The translations under genes and the position numbers were made by a program. The notes beneath the pieces are model-generated. The model had not been told where the DNA came from and ran no database searches. It saw nothing but the letters and a program-made list of their open reading frames with translations. From DASYLJ01 sp036009625 (lineage in GTDB: Bacteria > Desulfobacterota > Binatia > DP-6), in contig DASYLJ010000108.1 in the NCBI GenBank assembly GCA_036009625.1, positions 1-64,000 on the forward strand: a stretch of DNA of 64,000 bases, given 5' to 3'. Below are positions 15,889 through 24,570 of the stretch, piece after piece. The stretch's first letter is position 1; the number at the start of each line of letters is the position of its first letter.

Positions 15889-17520
15889 TCAGCCTCCGGG
15901 GCCGGGCGCCTGTTCCGGAGGCAGCTCGTGGGAACAGGTCGGCGCTCCCGCGGCCCGCTGCGCGCGGAGGCGCGGATAGTCGCCTGCGATCTGCGCGCTG
16001 GGAAGCTGCGCCAGCCCGAGCACGGCGTCGCCGGCCGCCAGCAGCTGGCTGCGCATGCGCGTGAAATCGATCGCGCTCTCGCCGAACGACGGCGCCCACA
16101 GTGACCACGGCCCCGAGATCATCGCCATCGTCGGGATCAGGTAGCTCTGGAACGCGCCGCCGATGCCGCCGAACGAGCAGATTTCGGGAACGCGACCCGC
16201 GACGGGAAGCTCCGCGCCTTTGAGCACGGCGGTGTAGTCGAGATGGCGCTGCTGCGTGGCCGTGATCGCGGCCTGGCGCAGCGCCTCGCTGTCGCCCGCG
16301 GCCCAGAGGAGCGGGTCGCCGGCCCCTGTGAACTCCAGATGCTGCCCCGAGCCGTCCGCGTCGGGGACGGGAAGGATCTCGCGCGTGCCGAGGTGCTCGA
16401 GGACGAACGCGAACGCGACGGTGCCGTCGTCGTAGTCCTGGTCCAGCTGGGACGCGTATCGATCGGTGCCCTCGCGGGAGATGTGGAGGTGCGCGGCGCC
16501 GAACATGAACTCGAACGTGCGCGGGCGGCACTCGATCGGCAGGTCGGCGAGATAGCGCGCCAGCGCCAGGATGCCGGCGTTGCCGTCGTCCTGCACCCAC
16601 GTGTTGCCGTCGGTGTTCACCGAGAACACGATGCGCTCGGGGCTCTGACCGGGAAGCGTCGCAATCAGGTTTCTCGTCTTGGCGCGACCGACCTCGGCGC
16701 GGACCACGATGGACGCGGACACGTTGCCACCTGCCGCCGCCTTCAGCTGCTCGGCTTCGTCACCGCCGACGAAGACCGCCGGCACGGTGTAGTGGGTTCC
16801 GTTGTGCGGGTCGAAGTAGCCGCGCACCTGCTCCGTGGGAACGTGGAAGGCGAACACGATGCCGGCGGCTCCGGCGATACCGGCGGCGAGCATCTCGTCG
16901 TGCAGCGCGGCGAGATACGGGCGTTCGTAGTTTCCCGTCCGTGCGGCCAGATCGGGCGTGAGGTAGATGCCGAGGATCTGGAACCCGATGTACGGGATGG
17001 CGCGATCCGGGAACTCGCGCAGCACGACCTTGCCCGCGGCATTCTGCGCCGTGATCGGCTGGTCGGGTGCGAGGTAGACGAGCGGTCCGCGCGAGCCGTT
17101 CTTCGACGTCGGCAATGCGTAGGGGACCGCGCCGGCGACCGGAATCGGCTGCGTCGAGCCGTCGGACTGGACGAGTCGGAGCTCTCCGGCCTTCGCGAGG
17201 TCGCGACCCGGCACGTCGTCGGACTCCGGCAGCGGCTGCCATCGGCGCAGCTTGATGCGCTCGGTTCGGATCTTCATGCCGTCGATCCGGCGCATCTGCT
17301 GTTTGAGCCAGTCGATGAACTGCTCGTTCGACCGGCTCGCCGTACTGCGCAGCCCGAAGCCGGCCATCTTCGATGCCAGCTCCCGTAGCTCGGTCTCGCT
17401 GGCGAAGGTGGACTCGTCGACGGTGCTGGGGCATCCGCTCGCGCTCGCCGCCGTGACGGACGCGAGGTAGAGCGCGAGCGCTGCAGCGATCGTTCGTCCT
17501 GCCGGTGCTGTCGAAGCCAT
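15889..17520 (-). CDS. Exported PA-domain / M28-like protein, probably catalytically degenerate
   Basis: A 543-residue exported protein: signal peptide (~1-28), a helical N-terminus, a PA-like insert (A-A-G-I-A-G-A-A-G-I-V-F-A-F region) and a C-terminal M28-aminopeptidase-like domain. In M28 enzymes zinc is held by H-x-D, D-D and E-E. Here the corresponding stretch reads V-N-T-D-G-N-T-W-V-Q-D-D-G-N-A-G-I, keeping both Asp elements but with Asn for the first His; the usual E-E position reads F-G-A-A-H-L-H. Zinc binding and peptidase activity are therefore doubtful. ATG 17520 has AGAGGGA seven bases upstream. It follows the hydrolase gene by 20 bp on the same strand, probably one transcript. 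Confidence 0.7.
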   Translation of the reverse strand: MASTAPAGRTIAAALALYLASVTAASASGCPSTVDESTFASETELRELASKMAGFGLRSTASRSNEQFIDWLKQQMRRIDGMKIRTERIKLRRWQPLPESDDVPGRDLAKAGELRLVQSDGSTQPIPVAGAVPYALPTSKNGSRGPLVYLAPDQPITAQNAAGKVVLREFPDRAIPYIGFQILGIYLTPDLAARTGNYERPYLAALHDEMLAAGIAGAAGIVFAFHVPTEQVRGYFDPHNGTHYTVPAVFVGGDEAEQLKAAAGGNVSASIVVRAEVGRAKTRNLIATLPGQSPERIVFSVNTDGNTWVQDDGNAGILALARYLADLPIECRPRTFEFMFGAAHLHISREGTDRYASQLDQDYDDGTVAFAFVLEHLGTREILPVPDADGSGQHLEFTGAGDPLLWAAGDSEALRQAAITATQQRHLDYTAVLKGAELPVAGRVPEICSFGGIGGAFQSYLIPTMAMISGPWSLWAPSFGESAIDFTRMRSQLLAAGDAVLGLAQLPSAQIAGDYPRLRAQRAAGAPTCSHELPPEQAPGPGG

Positions 17521-17540
17521 GTCGTGTCCCTCTCTCCGCG

Positions 17541-18569
17541 TCATGGGGCGATCGGCGCCGCGTCCTGGACCTTCAGCTGCGTGATCGGGACGCCGTCGCT
17601 CCACTTACCGATGGAGCGGTGCTTGCGGCTCTTGCCCAGCGCGTAGTGGCAGTCCCTGCGGCGATACGCACAGCTCTGGAGCGCGTCCCACACCTTCCAG
17701 CAGAAGTTCCAGTCGTAGGCGTCGGCCAGGCCGGGACGCGACGCGCACACGCCGTGCGCCGACGAGAGCGCGGGTTCGCCATGCGCGTCGTCGTGGGTGA
17801 GGACGAGGTCCTTGTTCTTCTTCGGAATGTGCCCGAGCTTCGAGAACACCGCATTGCAGGTCGTCACCGCTCCGTCGGGCCCGGAGACGCTGGCCGCGCC
17901 GGAGTGGCATTGCAGCTTCACCGTGGACGGGATGCCGGAGAGCGAGTCGTCCAGCGCCGGCTCGTCGGGGGCGGTGAGGCCGCCGTCGTGCGGATCTTCG
18001 AGAAAGATCGCCCTGGGCCTCGGCAAGGCGAGCGACTCGTACCGGTTCGTCAGGTTCGCGGTGATGATGCCGCCGAACGAGAACCCGAAGTAGCTCGTCC
18101 GGTCGAGCTCCGGCTGGACGCGGTCGGGGCTGGATTCGAGATACGCCAGTCCGCCGCGGATGCCGTTCAGCGCCGACATCATGCACGGCTCGATGTCGAG
18201 CGGGCCCGGACACGGGGTGATGCTGTCGGTCTGCCATCGCGGATAGATGACGACGTTGCCCTTGCGAACCGTATGGCGGATCAGCTCGTACATCGAGTCG
18301 AACCCCGAGAACTCGAAGTACCCGTGCATGATGACGGCGAGCGGGGCCGACGCCGGCTGCGGTTCGATGGGCTCGAAGACGAACCAGGCGTCGCTGCCGC
18401 TCCCCCCGGAGCTCACACGCCAGTCCCCATGGCGATAGTCGCTGCCCCCAGGTCCGGCCTTCGGCTGCGGCGGCTGGGTGATGCCTTGTGCCTGCACTGG
18501 GGTCGTCCCGCTGAGTATCCCGACCACGATCAGGGCGGCGGCCATGAGCCTCGTTCGCGCGCGCGTCAT
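17541..18569 (-). CDS. Exported alpha/beta hydrolase
   Basis: A 342-residue protein with a signal peptide (cut near A-Q-A, residue 28) and an alpha/beta-hydrolase core: the H-G-Y oxyanion loop near residue 82, nucleophile elbow G-F-S-F-G-G near 170 and a late D-D-A-H-G stretch that could supply Asp/His. Eight or more cysteines suggest disulphides. No lipase subfamily is clear. ATG 18569 directly abuts a GGGAGG, unusually close; ATG 18545 is an alternative that would keep most of the signal peptide. It precedes the M28-like gene by 20 bp, suggesting two exported hydrolase-fold proteins made together. Confidence 0.75.
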   Translation of the reverse strand: MTRARTRLMAAALIVVGILSGTTPVQAQGITQPPQPKAGPGGSDYRHGDWRVSSGGSGSDAWFVFEPIEPQPASAPLAVIMHGYFEFSGFDSMYELIRHTVRKGNVVIYPRWQTDSITPCPGPLDIEPCMMSALNGIRGGLAYLESSPDRVQPELDRTSYFGFSFGGIITANLTNRYESLALPRPRAIFLEDPHDGGLTAPDEPALDDSLSGIPSTVKLQCHSGAASVSGPDGAVTTCNAVFSKLGHIPKKNKDLVLTHDDAHGEPALSSAHGVCASRPGLADAYDWNFCWKVWDALQSCAYRRRDCHYALGKSRKHRSIGKWSDGVPITQLKVQDAAPIAP

Positions 18570-18714
18570 CCTCCCGGCGTGCTACGAGGCGCGCGGCGGC
18601 GGGTCAACGATTATTCTCACCACCCCGAAAAATACCGCCGACGGGGGGGCGCTCCAGCCTAGCGGCTGCCGTTTCGGGTTGTCGTTCGGGAGCGTCGCGG
18701 CGGTGAAGGATCGC

Positions 18715-20484
18715 TCACAGATCGAGGACGACGTCGCCCTGCGGCTGCGCGCAGCAGATGAGTATGCTGCCCTCGGCGGGCGGTTCGACGGGGTCCGGGC
18801 TGTAGGTGACCTTGCCGGACACGAGCATCGTCTCGCAGTTGTGGCAGACGCCGGTGCGACAGGACCAACGAACGGGGACGTCGCAGGCTTCGGCCAGCTC
18901 GAGCAGGTTGGCGTACTCGTTGCTCCAGCGGACGGCGAGGGAGCCGCGAGCGAACTCGACGGTCGGGCCGCTTCCTGGCGGGCCGGCTGGTGGATGCGGC
19001 GCCGTCGCCGGCGCCGACGCGATGCCGGGTGTCAGACCCGGCTTGGGGCCGAAGGGCTCCGTGTGGATGCGAAAGGCTTCGATGCCCAGCGCGACCAGGG
19101 CGGTGCTGATCTCCTCCATGAAGGGCGTTGGTCCGCAGAGGTAGGCCTCGGCGTCGCGGGGTGGCTCGAGCTCGGCAAGCAACGCGGCGGAGAGACGGCC
19201 GATGCTGTCGAAGTCGCGGCCTGCGAGGTCGTCGGAGGTGGGACGGCTGTAGCAGACGTGGGTGCGGACGTGTGGGAGCGACGCGAGAAGGGCGCGAGCT
19301 TCGGCGGCGAAGGCGTGCTCGTGGCTGCTGCGCGCGCCGTGCAGCCACCAGACCTCGCGCGCGGCATGCTGGTCCGCGAGCGCGTGCAGCATCGCGAGCA
19401 GGGGGGTCGCACCGATGCCGGCGCTGATCAGCAACACCGGCGCGCGGGTCGCGTCGAGCATGAACGTGCCGCGAGGCGCGGTGATGTCGACCTGGTCGCC
19501 CACGTGCAGGCGGGTGTGCAGATAGCCGCTGGCCGTGCCGCCGGGTTCGCGCTTGACGCTGATCCGATAGAAGCCGGCGCCAGGTGACCCGGAGAGCGAG
19601 TAGGTGCGCAGGATCGGCCGGTGCTGGTCGTCGGGTTCGATGCGCAAGGTGAGGTACTGGCCCGGGTGGGCGGCGGGTAACGGTGCTCCGTCGGCGCCTT
19701 CGAGGCGGATGGAGACGACGGCCTCGCTCTCTCGATCGATGCCGGCCACGATCAGCGGACGGAAACCGCTCCAGGCCGGGGGCGGACTCGGTGCGGTCAA
19801 GCCGGCATTGCCGCTGCCGACGTGCCCATCGACGAGGGCTCGAAAGGAGGCCTGCCAGCCGGGGCTGAGCGCGGGGATTCGCAGCGCTCGACGGAGCTGC
19901 GGAGGTGGATGTCCGGGGAGATAGAGAAGCGCATCCACCTCGGCGACCGTCATCTGCTCTGGCCCGGACGCCAGCTTGGCGATCTCGTCTCCCGCCTGCA
20001 CCTCGCCCTCTTCGAGGACGCGAAAGTAGAATCCCGGACGGTGGTGCGACACCAGCAACGCGGGTATCCGCGGATCGTTCATCCGGATCCCAACGCGATA
20101 GCAGGTGACCCGAGGCTGCGTGACCTCGAAGACCGCGCTCCCGATCCGGTACTGGTCGCCGATGCACACCTGGTCGTCGCTCAGTCCGTCGACGGTGAAG
20201 TTCTCGCCGAACTGTCCGTGAACGAAGTCGCTGCGCTCGAGTGTCCGTTCCCAGTATCGATAGGAGTCGATCTGGTAGACGAACACGGCGCGCTGCTCGC
20301 CGCCGTGACCAGCCAGATCGCCTTGACCGTCGCCGTCGATGTTCAGTCGGCGTACACGGCGAGGGCCGCTGATGGCCTCCTTGAAGACGCCCGTGAACAC
20401 CGTCTTCCCGCGCCACGCGACGTTCCTCGGCGTTCCGACGTTCACGGACACCAGGGTGCCCACGACCGACGACGTCGCGCTCAT
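18715..20484 (-). CDS. MOSC - FAD/NAD(P)H reductase - [2Fe-2S] ferredoxin fusion protein
   Basis: The 589-residue protein joins three modules. Residues ~1-215 are a MOSC domain (molybdenum cofactor sulfurase C-terminal type) with G-D-L-A-G-H-G-G and C-Y-R-V-G-I-R. Residues ~235-480 form a ferredoxin-NADP-reductase-like unit with FAD-binding R-T-Y-S-L-S-G and NAD-binding G-I-G-A-T-P-L. Residues ~505-589 are a plant-type ferredoxin with C-R-T-G-V-C-H-N-C and a distal C. This is the YiiM-like MOSC plus PDR-type reductase arrangement, suggesting electron delivery from NAD(P)H to a cofactor-bound substrate. Its start overlaps the DUF427 gene's stop (ATGA, 20481-20484), so translation is coupled. 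Confidence 0.85.
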   Translation of the reverse strand: MSATSSVVGTLVSVNVGTPRNVAWRGKTVFTGVFKEAISGPRRVRRLNIDGDGQGDLAGHGGEQRAVFVYQIDSYRYWERTLERSDFVHGQFGENFTVDGLSDDQVCIGDQYRIGSAVFEVTQPRVTCYRVGIRMNDPRIPALLVSHHRPGFYFRVLEEGEVQAGDEIAKLASGPEQMTVAEVDALLYLPGHPPPQLRRALRIPALSPGWQASFRALVDGHVGSGNAGLTAPSPPPAWSGFRPLIVAGIDRESEAVVSIRLEGADGAPLPAAHPGQYLTLRIEPDDQHRPILRTYSLSGSPGAGFYRISVKREPGGTASGYLHTRLHVGDQVDITAPRGTFMLDATRAPVLLISAGIGATPLLAMLHALADQHAAREVWWLHGARSSHEHAFAAEARALLASLPHVRTHVCYSRPTSDDLAGRDFDSIGRLSAALLAELEPPRDAEAYLCGPTPFMEEISTALVALGIEAFRIHTEPFGPKPGLTPGIASAPATAPHPPAGPPGSGPTVEFARGSLAVRWSNEYANLLELAEACDVPVRWSCRTGVCHNCETMLVSGKVTYSPDPVEPPAEGSILICCAQPQGDVVLDL

Positions 20485-21383
20485 GCCGATACGTGCACCG
20501 AGGACTCGCTGTCCGGGAACCGGATGCCCCCGACCTCGTCCACGCTGAGATTGCGGTCCGGACCGTGCGCGATGACCGTCTGGCCCGGGACGGGAGCCAG
20601 CGTTCGGCCGTCGATCGTGATCTCCACCAGGTCGGGTTCGAAGGAGACCAGATCGGCGATGCGAGCCATGTCGTCGAAGGGAGATCGATACGACCAGGCG
20701 GCTCTGCGTGCGTCGCCGACGTCGTAGTAGGACGCCAGCCCCTTGTACGGGCAGAAGGTCTGTCCCTCGACCGGTTGCAGCGCTGCGGCGACCACGTCGG
20801 TACGGGGAACGTACCAGCGCGGAGCGAAGCCCGACTCGTAGAGCACCAGCGGCGCATGCGTGTCCGCAACCAGTCCGTCGCCGTTCCGCGCGACGAGGTG
20901 GCGCAAGGTCCGTCGGATGTCGATCCGGTGATAGGGGTCGGCGGCGTGGCCGAGAATGCGCTCGTTCTCTTCGTAGAAGGCGTCCATCGCGCGCCATCCG
21001 AAGGCGACGAAGTCGCGGAGTGGTGCGCCGTGCGCGGGCGGTGCGACGTGCTGCCAGGCACCGCGGCGTGCGACGTGATCGTCGCCGCCGACGACGTCGA
21101 ACCATGTCGTCTCGCCGAGGTCCGCGTGCGTGGTGCGGTGGTCCGTGGCGCGGAGGATCCCGTCGGCGACGTCGACGAGAGGGAAGTATGCGACGGGGTA
21201 GCGACCCGGTTCGAAGAGGATCACGGCGTCGTCGCTTCGGACGACGATGGTCCCACCGAGCTCGGCGCTCATTCTGCGCCGCAGCGGCTCTGCGAAGAGC
21301 AGCCGCTCGGGCATTGGCGTGGCGGTGAGAAACCTCCCGTTCGGACTACGGCCCAAGGGCCCTTGCTGCCATGAGAGTCCCAT
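20481..21383 (-). CDS. Tandem DUF427-domain protein
   Basis: A 300-residue protein with two DUF427 domains. The first has G-R-Y-P-V-A-Y-F-P near residue 59 and T-x-W-F-D-V near 90; the second repeats R-W-Y-V-P...T-F-C-P-Y-K-G-L-A-S-Y-Y-D-V near 190-225. DUF427 is a small beta fold of unknown biochemical role, common in actinobacteria and proteobacteria. ATG 21383 matches the typical family start M-G-L-S-W-Q-Q-G-P-L and has TGGAG upstream; an earlier ATG at 21482 is less likely. The last bases overlap the downstream MOSC fusion start, so the two are one operon and perhaps one redox function. Confidence 0.82.
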   Translation of the reverse strand: MGLSWQQGPLGRSPNGRFLTATPMPERLLFAEPLRRRMSAELGGTIVVRSDDAVILFEPGRYPVAYFPLVDVADGILRATDHRTTHADLGETTWFDVVGGDDHVARRGAWQHVAPPAHGAPLRDFVAFGWRAMDAFYEENERILGHAADPYHRIDIRRTLRHLVARNGDGLVADTHAPLVLYESGFAPRWYVPRTDVVAAALQPVEGQTFCPYKGLASYYDVGDARRAAWSYRSPFDDMARIADLVSFEPDLVEITIDGRTLAPVPGQTVIAHGPDRNLSVDEVGGIRFPDSESSVHVSA

Positions 21384-21780
21384 CGTTGCTCCAGACGGTT
21401 CGACCGTCGGTTGTGGCGCAGGCAGCGCTGCCACCGCCTGCGCCGAGTTCGGAAGATCGATGGCGTTGGGCGAACGGTACAACGCGGGCTCGACGAAAGA
21501 AGCCCCCCGTCGATCATGAGAAGCCGGGACAGACTTCGAGATGCAGCCATCCCGCGCCCCTGGAATCGGACGCGCGTGGTGAGCGCGCCCACGGACCTCC
21601 GTCGCCGCTGTCGGTCATTCCCAACGACCACCTGTCCATGCGTGGGCCTACCTGCACTTCCGGTCGTCCGGTGGACTGTATGACGGTCACCTCTGGTATG
21701 GGTCGTGTGTTCGCACCGAGCGCGACCGTTTCCGTCCTCGAGCCCTGGCTCACCATAGGTGCGCTACGCAGGGAGGCCAC
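21384..21780. other. Divergent intergenic region
   Basis: 397 bases between the DUF427 and ppk2 starts. GGCGCAGGC (21415-21423) can pair with GCCTGCGCC (21436-21444), near the DUF427 start and possibly in its 5' leader. No gene is supported, and I cannot place promoters with confidence. Confidence 0.5.
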
Positions 21781-22650
21781 GTGAAAACACACAGAGAGAC
21801 GAAGCTCGACGGCCCCAGGAACGCGAAGGCGTCGCGGGAGCACGACGAGCACGCAAAGGACGCTAACTCTGCCAAAGCGGCAAAATTGAAGCGCAAGGAC
21901 TACGAGCGGGAGCTGAAGAAGCTGCACGTCAAGCTCGTACGGCTCCAGCAGTGGGTGAAGCACGCGGGGCTCAAGGTCTGCATCGTCTTCGAGGGACGGG
22001 ATGGCGCCGGCAAGGGTGGCACCATCAAGGCGATCACGGAACGGGTCAGCCCGCGGGTCTTCCGGGTCGTTGCGCTGTCCGCTCCAACCGAGCGCGAGAA
22101 ATCCCAGATGTACGTGCAGCGCTATCTGCCGCACTTGCCGGCCGCGGGCGAAATCGTGATCTTCGACCGCAGCTGGTACAACCGTGCCGGCGTGGAGCGT
22201 GTGATGGGCTTCTGTGCCGACGAAGAGGTCGAGAAGTTCTTGCAGACCACGCCGTTCGTCGAGAAGGCCATCGTCGAATCTGGCGTCATCCTGCTCAAGT
22301 ACTGGTTGGAGGTGTCGCAGGCCGAGCAGACGAGACGGCTCGAGGACCGGATCGATGACGGGCGCAAGATTTGGAAACTCTCACCGATGGACATCAAGTC
22401 CTACACGCGGTGGGACGACTATTCCCGCGCTCGCGACGCGATGTTCGTCGCCACCGATACCGAGTGGGCGCCGTGGTATGTGGCGCGGTCGGACGACAAG
22501 CGGCGGGCACGGCTGAACATCATCGCGCACCTGCTCAGCCAGATCCCGCACCAATCGCCGCCACGTCAGACCATCAAGCTGCCAAAGCGGAAGGCGGGCA
22601 AGACGCGCGGGCGGGACTACCCGTACAAGCTCGTGCCGGACATTTCCTGA
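21781..22650 (+). CDS. ppk2: Polyphosphate kinase 2
   Basis: The 289-residue PPK2 transfers phosphate between polyphosphate and nucleoside diphosphates. Visible are a lysine-rich N-terminus, Walker A G-R-D-G-A-G-K-G-G near residue 71, the family's lid/substrate block F-D-R-S-W-Y-N-R-A-G-V-E near 125 and the R-x-x-D-x-x-K-x-W-K-L-S-P-M-D stretch near 195. Length and a single domain fit class I PPK2. The start codon (ATG or GTG frame beginning at 21781) has weak upstream purines. The SulP gene follows after 46 bp and may be co-transcribed; otherwise it stands alone downstream of a 397-bp divergent region. Confidence 0.92.
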   Translation: MKTHRETKLDGPRNAKASREHDEHAKDANSAKAAKLKRKDYERELKKLHVKLVRLQQWVKHAGLKVCIVFEGRDGAGKGGTIKAITERVSPRVFRVVALSAPTEREKSQMYVQRYLPHLPAAGEIVIFDRSWYNRAGVERVMGFCADEEVEKFLQTTPFVEKAIVESGVILLKYWLEVSQAEQTRRLEDRIDDGRKIWKLSPMDIKSYTRWDDYSRARDAMFVATDTEWAPWYVARSDDKRRARLNIIAHLLSQIPHQSPPRQTIKLPKRKAGKTRGRDYPYKLVPDIS

Positions 22651-22696
22651 ACATCGTCTGCGTGACCTTCCGGTGGGCACCAGGGACCCGGCGTCG

Positions 22697-24451
22697 ATGA
22701 TGGAACGGCCACACCGGGCCATGCGCGGGGAGCGCTCGAGGTTCGTGCCGCCAGGTCTGCGAACCCTGCTCACCTATCGGCGCGGTGATCTGCGTCACGA
22801 CGTGACGGCCGGCCTGTCGGTCGCCGCCGTCGCCATTCCGGTGGGCGTGGCCTATGCGCAGCTCGCGGGCTTCGAGCCGGTCGTCGGCCTGTACGCGAGC
22901 ATTCTGCCGCTGGTTGCCTACGCCATGTTCGGAACGTCGCGCCAGCTGATCGTCGGGCCCGATGCGGCGACGTGCGCGATGACCGCGGCGGCGGTCGCAC
23001 CGCTCGCAGGCGGAGACCAACAGCTGTACGTGTCCCTCACCATCGCGCTCACGTTCACCGCAGGGCTGTTCTGCATCGGCGCGAGTTTTCTCCGGCTGGG
23101 CGGGTTGGCTGATTTCCTGTCCAGGCCGATTCTCGTCGGCTACCTGGCGGGCGTCGCGTTGACGATCATCCTGGGTCAGATCGGCAAGGTCACCGGCCTC
23201 ACACTGGTTGCCGGAGGCATCACGCCGCGCCTGCTGGAGGTGGTGCAGAAATCTGCGCTCGTCCACTGGCCAACCGTCGCCGTGGGAGCCGGCGCATTCG
23301 TCGTGCTCGTCGTCGCACCCAGGCTCTCTCGCCGGGTACCCGCGGCGCTGTTGGCGCTGATCGCCTCCGGCACGGCCGTCGCGCTGCTCGGCCTCGACCA
23401 GACAGGTGTCGCCGTCGTCGGCGCGGTACCTGCGGGCCTTCCCACGTTCCGCATGCCGGTCTTCCCCGTGGACGTGCTCGGTCGGCTCATGGCGGAAGCC
23501 GCGGCCGTCGCGCTCGTCAGCTTCACGTCCGGCATCGTGACCACGCGCGCGTTCGCGTCGAAGAATCAGTACGACATCGACGTCGATCGCGAGTTCGCCG
23601 CATTGGGCGCGGCACAGCTTGCGGCATCGGTCTCCCAGGGGTTCCCGGTCGCCGGAGCCGATTCGCGGACGGCGGCCAACGATTCGGCGGGCGGCCGTAC
23701 GCAGGTCAGCGGTCTGGTCGCGGCGGGGGCGATTGCACTCGTCCTCGTGTTCTTCACCGGACCGCTTCGCTACGCGCCGATCGCCGCGCTCGGCGCGGTG
23801 CTGATCAAGTCGGCGATGTCGTTGATCGACGTGAAGGCGTTTCGGGAGATTCTGCGTCTCGAACGGGTCGAGTTCCTCCTTGCGGTACTGACCACCCTCG
23901 GCGTCGTGTGGTTCGGGGCCATCGATGCCGTGCTCGTCGCGGTCCTGCTGGCGACGCTCCGGTTCGTTCACATCGCGGCACGTCCCAACGTGGAGTTGCT
24001 GGGCGCTCAGCCCGATGTGCGAGGCTTTCACGACCTGCAGCACTTTCCCGGCGCACAGGCCCCACCCGGCCTCGTGCTGTTCCGCTTCGACGGTCCGCTG
24101 ACCTTCTTCAATGCCCCGTACTTCAAGGAACGCCTCCTCGCGGCGGCCAATGCAGCCGGTCCCGGTCTGCGCGCCGTCGTCATCGACGCGACGAGCTTCT
24201 CGACACGAGAAGACACGACGGCCGTGTTCATGCTGATCGAGCTGCGCGATCTCCTACGCGCACGTGGCGTGGAGGTCGTGCTGGCGGGAAAGCGACACCT
24301 CATCGAGCAGTGGCGGCAGAAGCGGGGCTTCCCGAGCGACCACATCGACGGCACGGGCGCAGTCCGGCTCTTCTCGACGCTCGACGACGCCGTCGAGGCG
24401 TTCACCGTCGCGCCGGACCCCGCCGTCGCGCGCGAGCCGGGTCAGGGCTGA
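22697..24451 (+). CDS. SulP-family anion transporter with STAS domain
   Basis: The 584-residue transporter has the SulP layout: R-x-D-x-x-A-G-L-S-V-A-A-V-A-I-P near residue 36, about 12-14 membrane segments, and a C-terminal STAS domain from ~455 on, with the D-A-T-S-F-S-T near 505. SulP proteins carry sulfate, bicarbonate or organic anions; substrate not determinable. Membrane residues Q-G-F-P-V-A-G-A-D-S-R-T near 315 match the family's second signature. The start is uncertain among GTG 22673, ATG 22697 and ATG 22721; I chose 22697. It follows ppk2 by 46 bp. Confidence 0.88.
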   Translation: MMERPHRAMRGERSRFVPPGLRTLLTYRRGDLRHDVTAGLSVAAVAIPVGVAYAQLAGFEPVVGLYASILPLVAYAMFGTSRQLIVGPDAATCAMTAAAVAPLAGGDQQLYVSLTIALTFTAGLFCIGASFLRLGGLADFLSRPILVGYLAGVALTIILGQIGKVTGLTLVAGGITPRLLEVVQKSALVHWPTVAVGAGAFVVLVVAPRLSRRVPAALLALIASGTAVALLGLDQTGVAVVGAVPAGLPTFRMPVFPVDVLGRLMAEAAAVALVSFTSGIVTTRAFASKNQYDIDVDREFAALGAAQLAASVSQGFPVAGADSRTAANDSAGGRTQVSGLVAAGAIALVLVFFTGPLRYAPIAALGAVLIKSAMSLIDVKAFREILRLERVEFLLAVLTTLGVVWFGAIDAVLVAVLLATLRFVHIAARPNVELLGAQPDVRGFHDLQHFPGAQAPPGLVLFRFDGPLTFFNAPYFKERLLAAANAAGPGLRAVVIDATSFSTREDTTAVFMLIELRDLLRARGVEVVLAGKRHLIEQWRQKRGFPSDHIDGTGAVRLFSTLDDAVEAFTVAPDPAVAREPGQG

Positions 24452-24499
24452 CGATGTCGAAGCGCGTCGTCGCCGGGCTCATGGTCGCGCAAGGTCGCC

Positions 24500-24552
24500 C
24501 CCGTACTGACGGCGAAGCGGGCAAGCCCAGTCCCTTGCCAGGGCCGTACGGG
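24500..24552 (+). ncRNA. Candidate structured leader of the DUF3313 lipoprotein gene
   Basis: CCCGTAC (24500-24506) pairs perfectly with GTACGGG (24546-24552). Inside, GGCAAG (24520-24525) pairs with CTTGCC (24534-24539) over an 8-base loop. The purine-rich GGGAACC stretch just after the outer stem lies about 15-20 bases before the chosen GTG start. No known riboswitch consensus fits well. Structure seen in sequence; function inferred. Confidence 0.35.
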
Positions 24553-24570
24553 AACCGATATGCGGCTCGC

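Noticed and set aside
24500..24570. Cyclic-di-GMP (GEMM) riboswitch
   Set aside because: The end resembles GCC-AGG...ACCG, but the GAAA tetraloop, its receptor and the first conserved half are missing.
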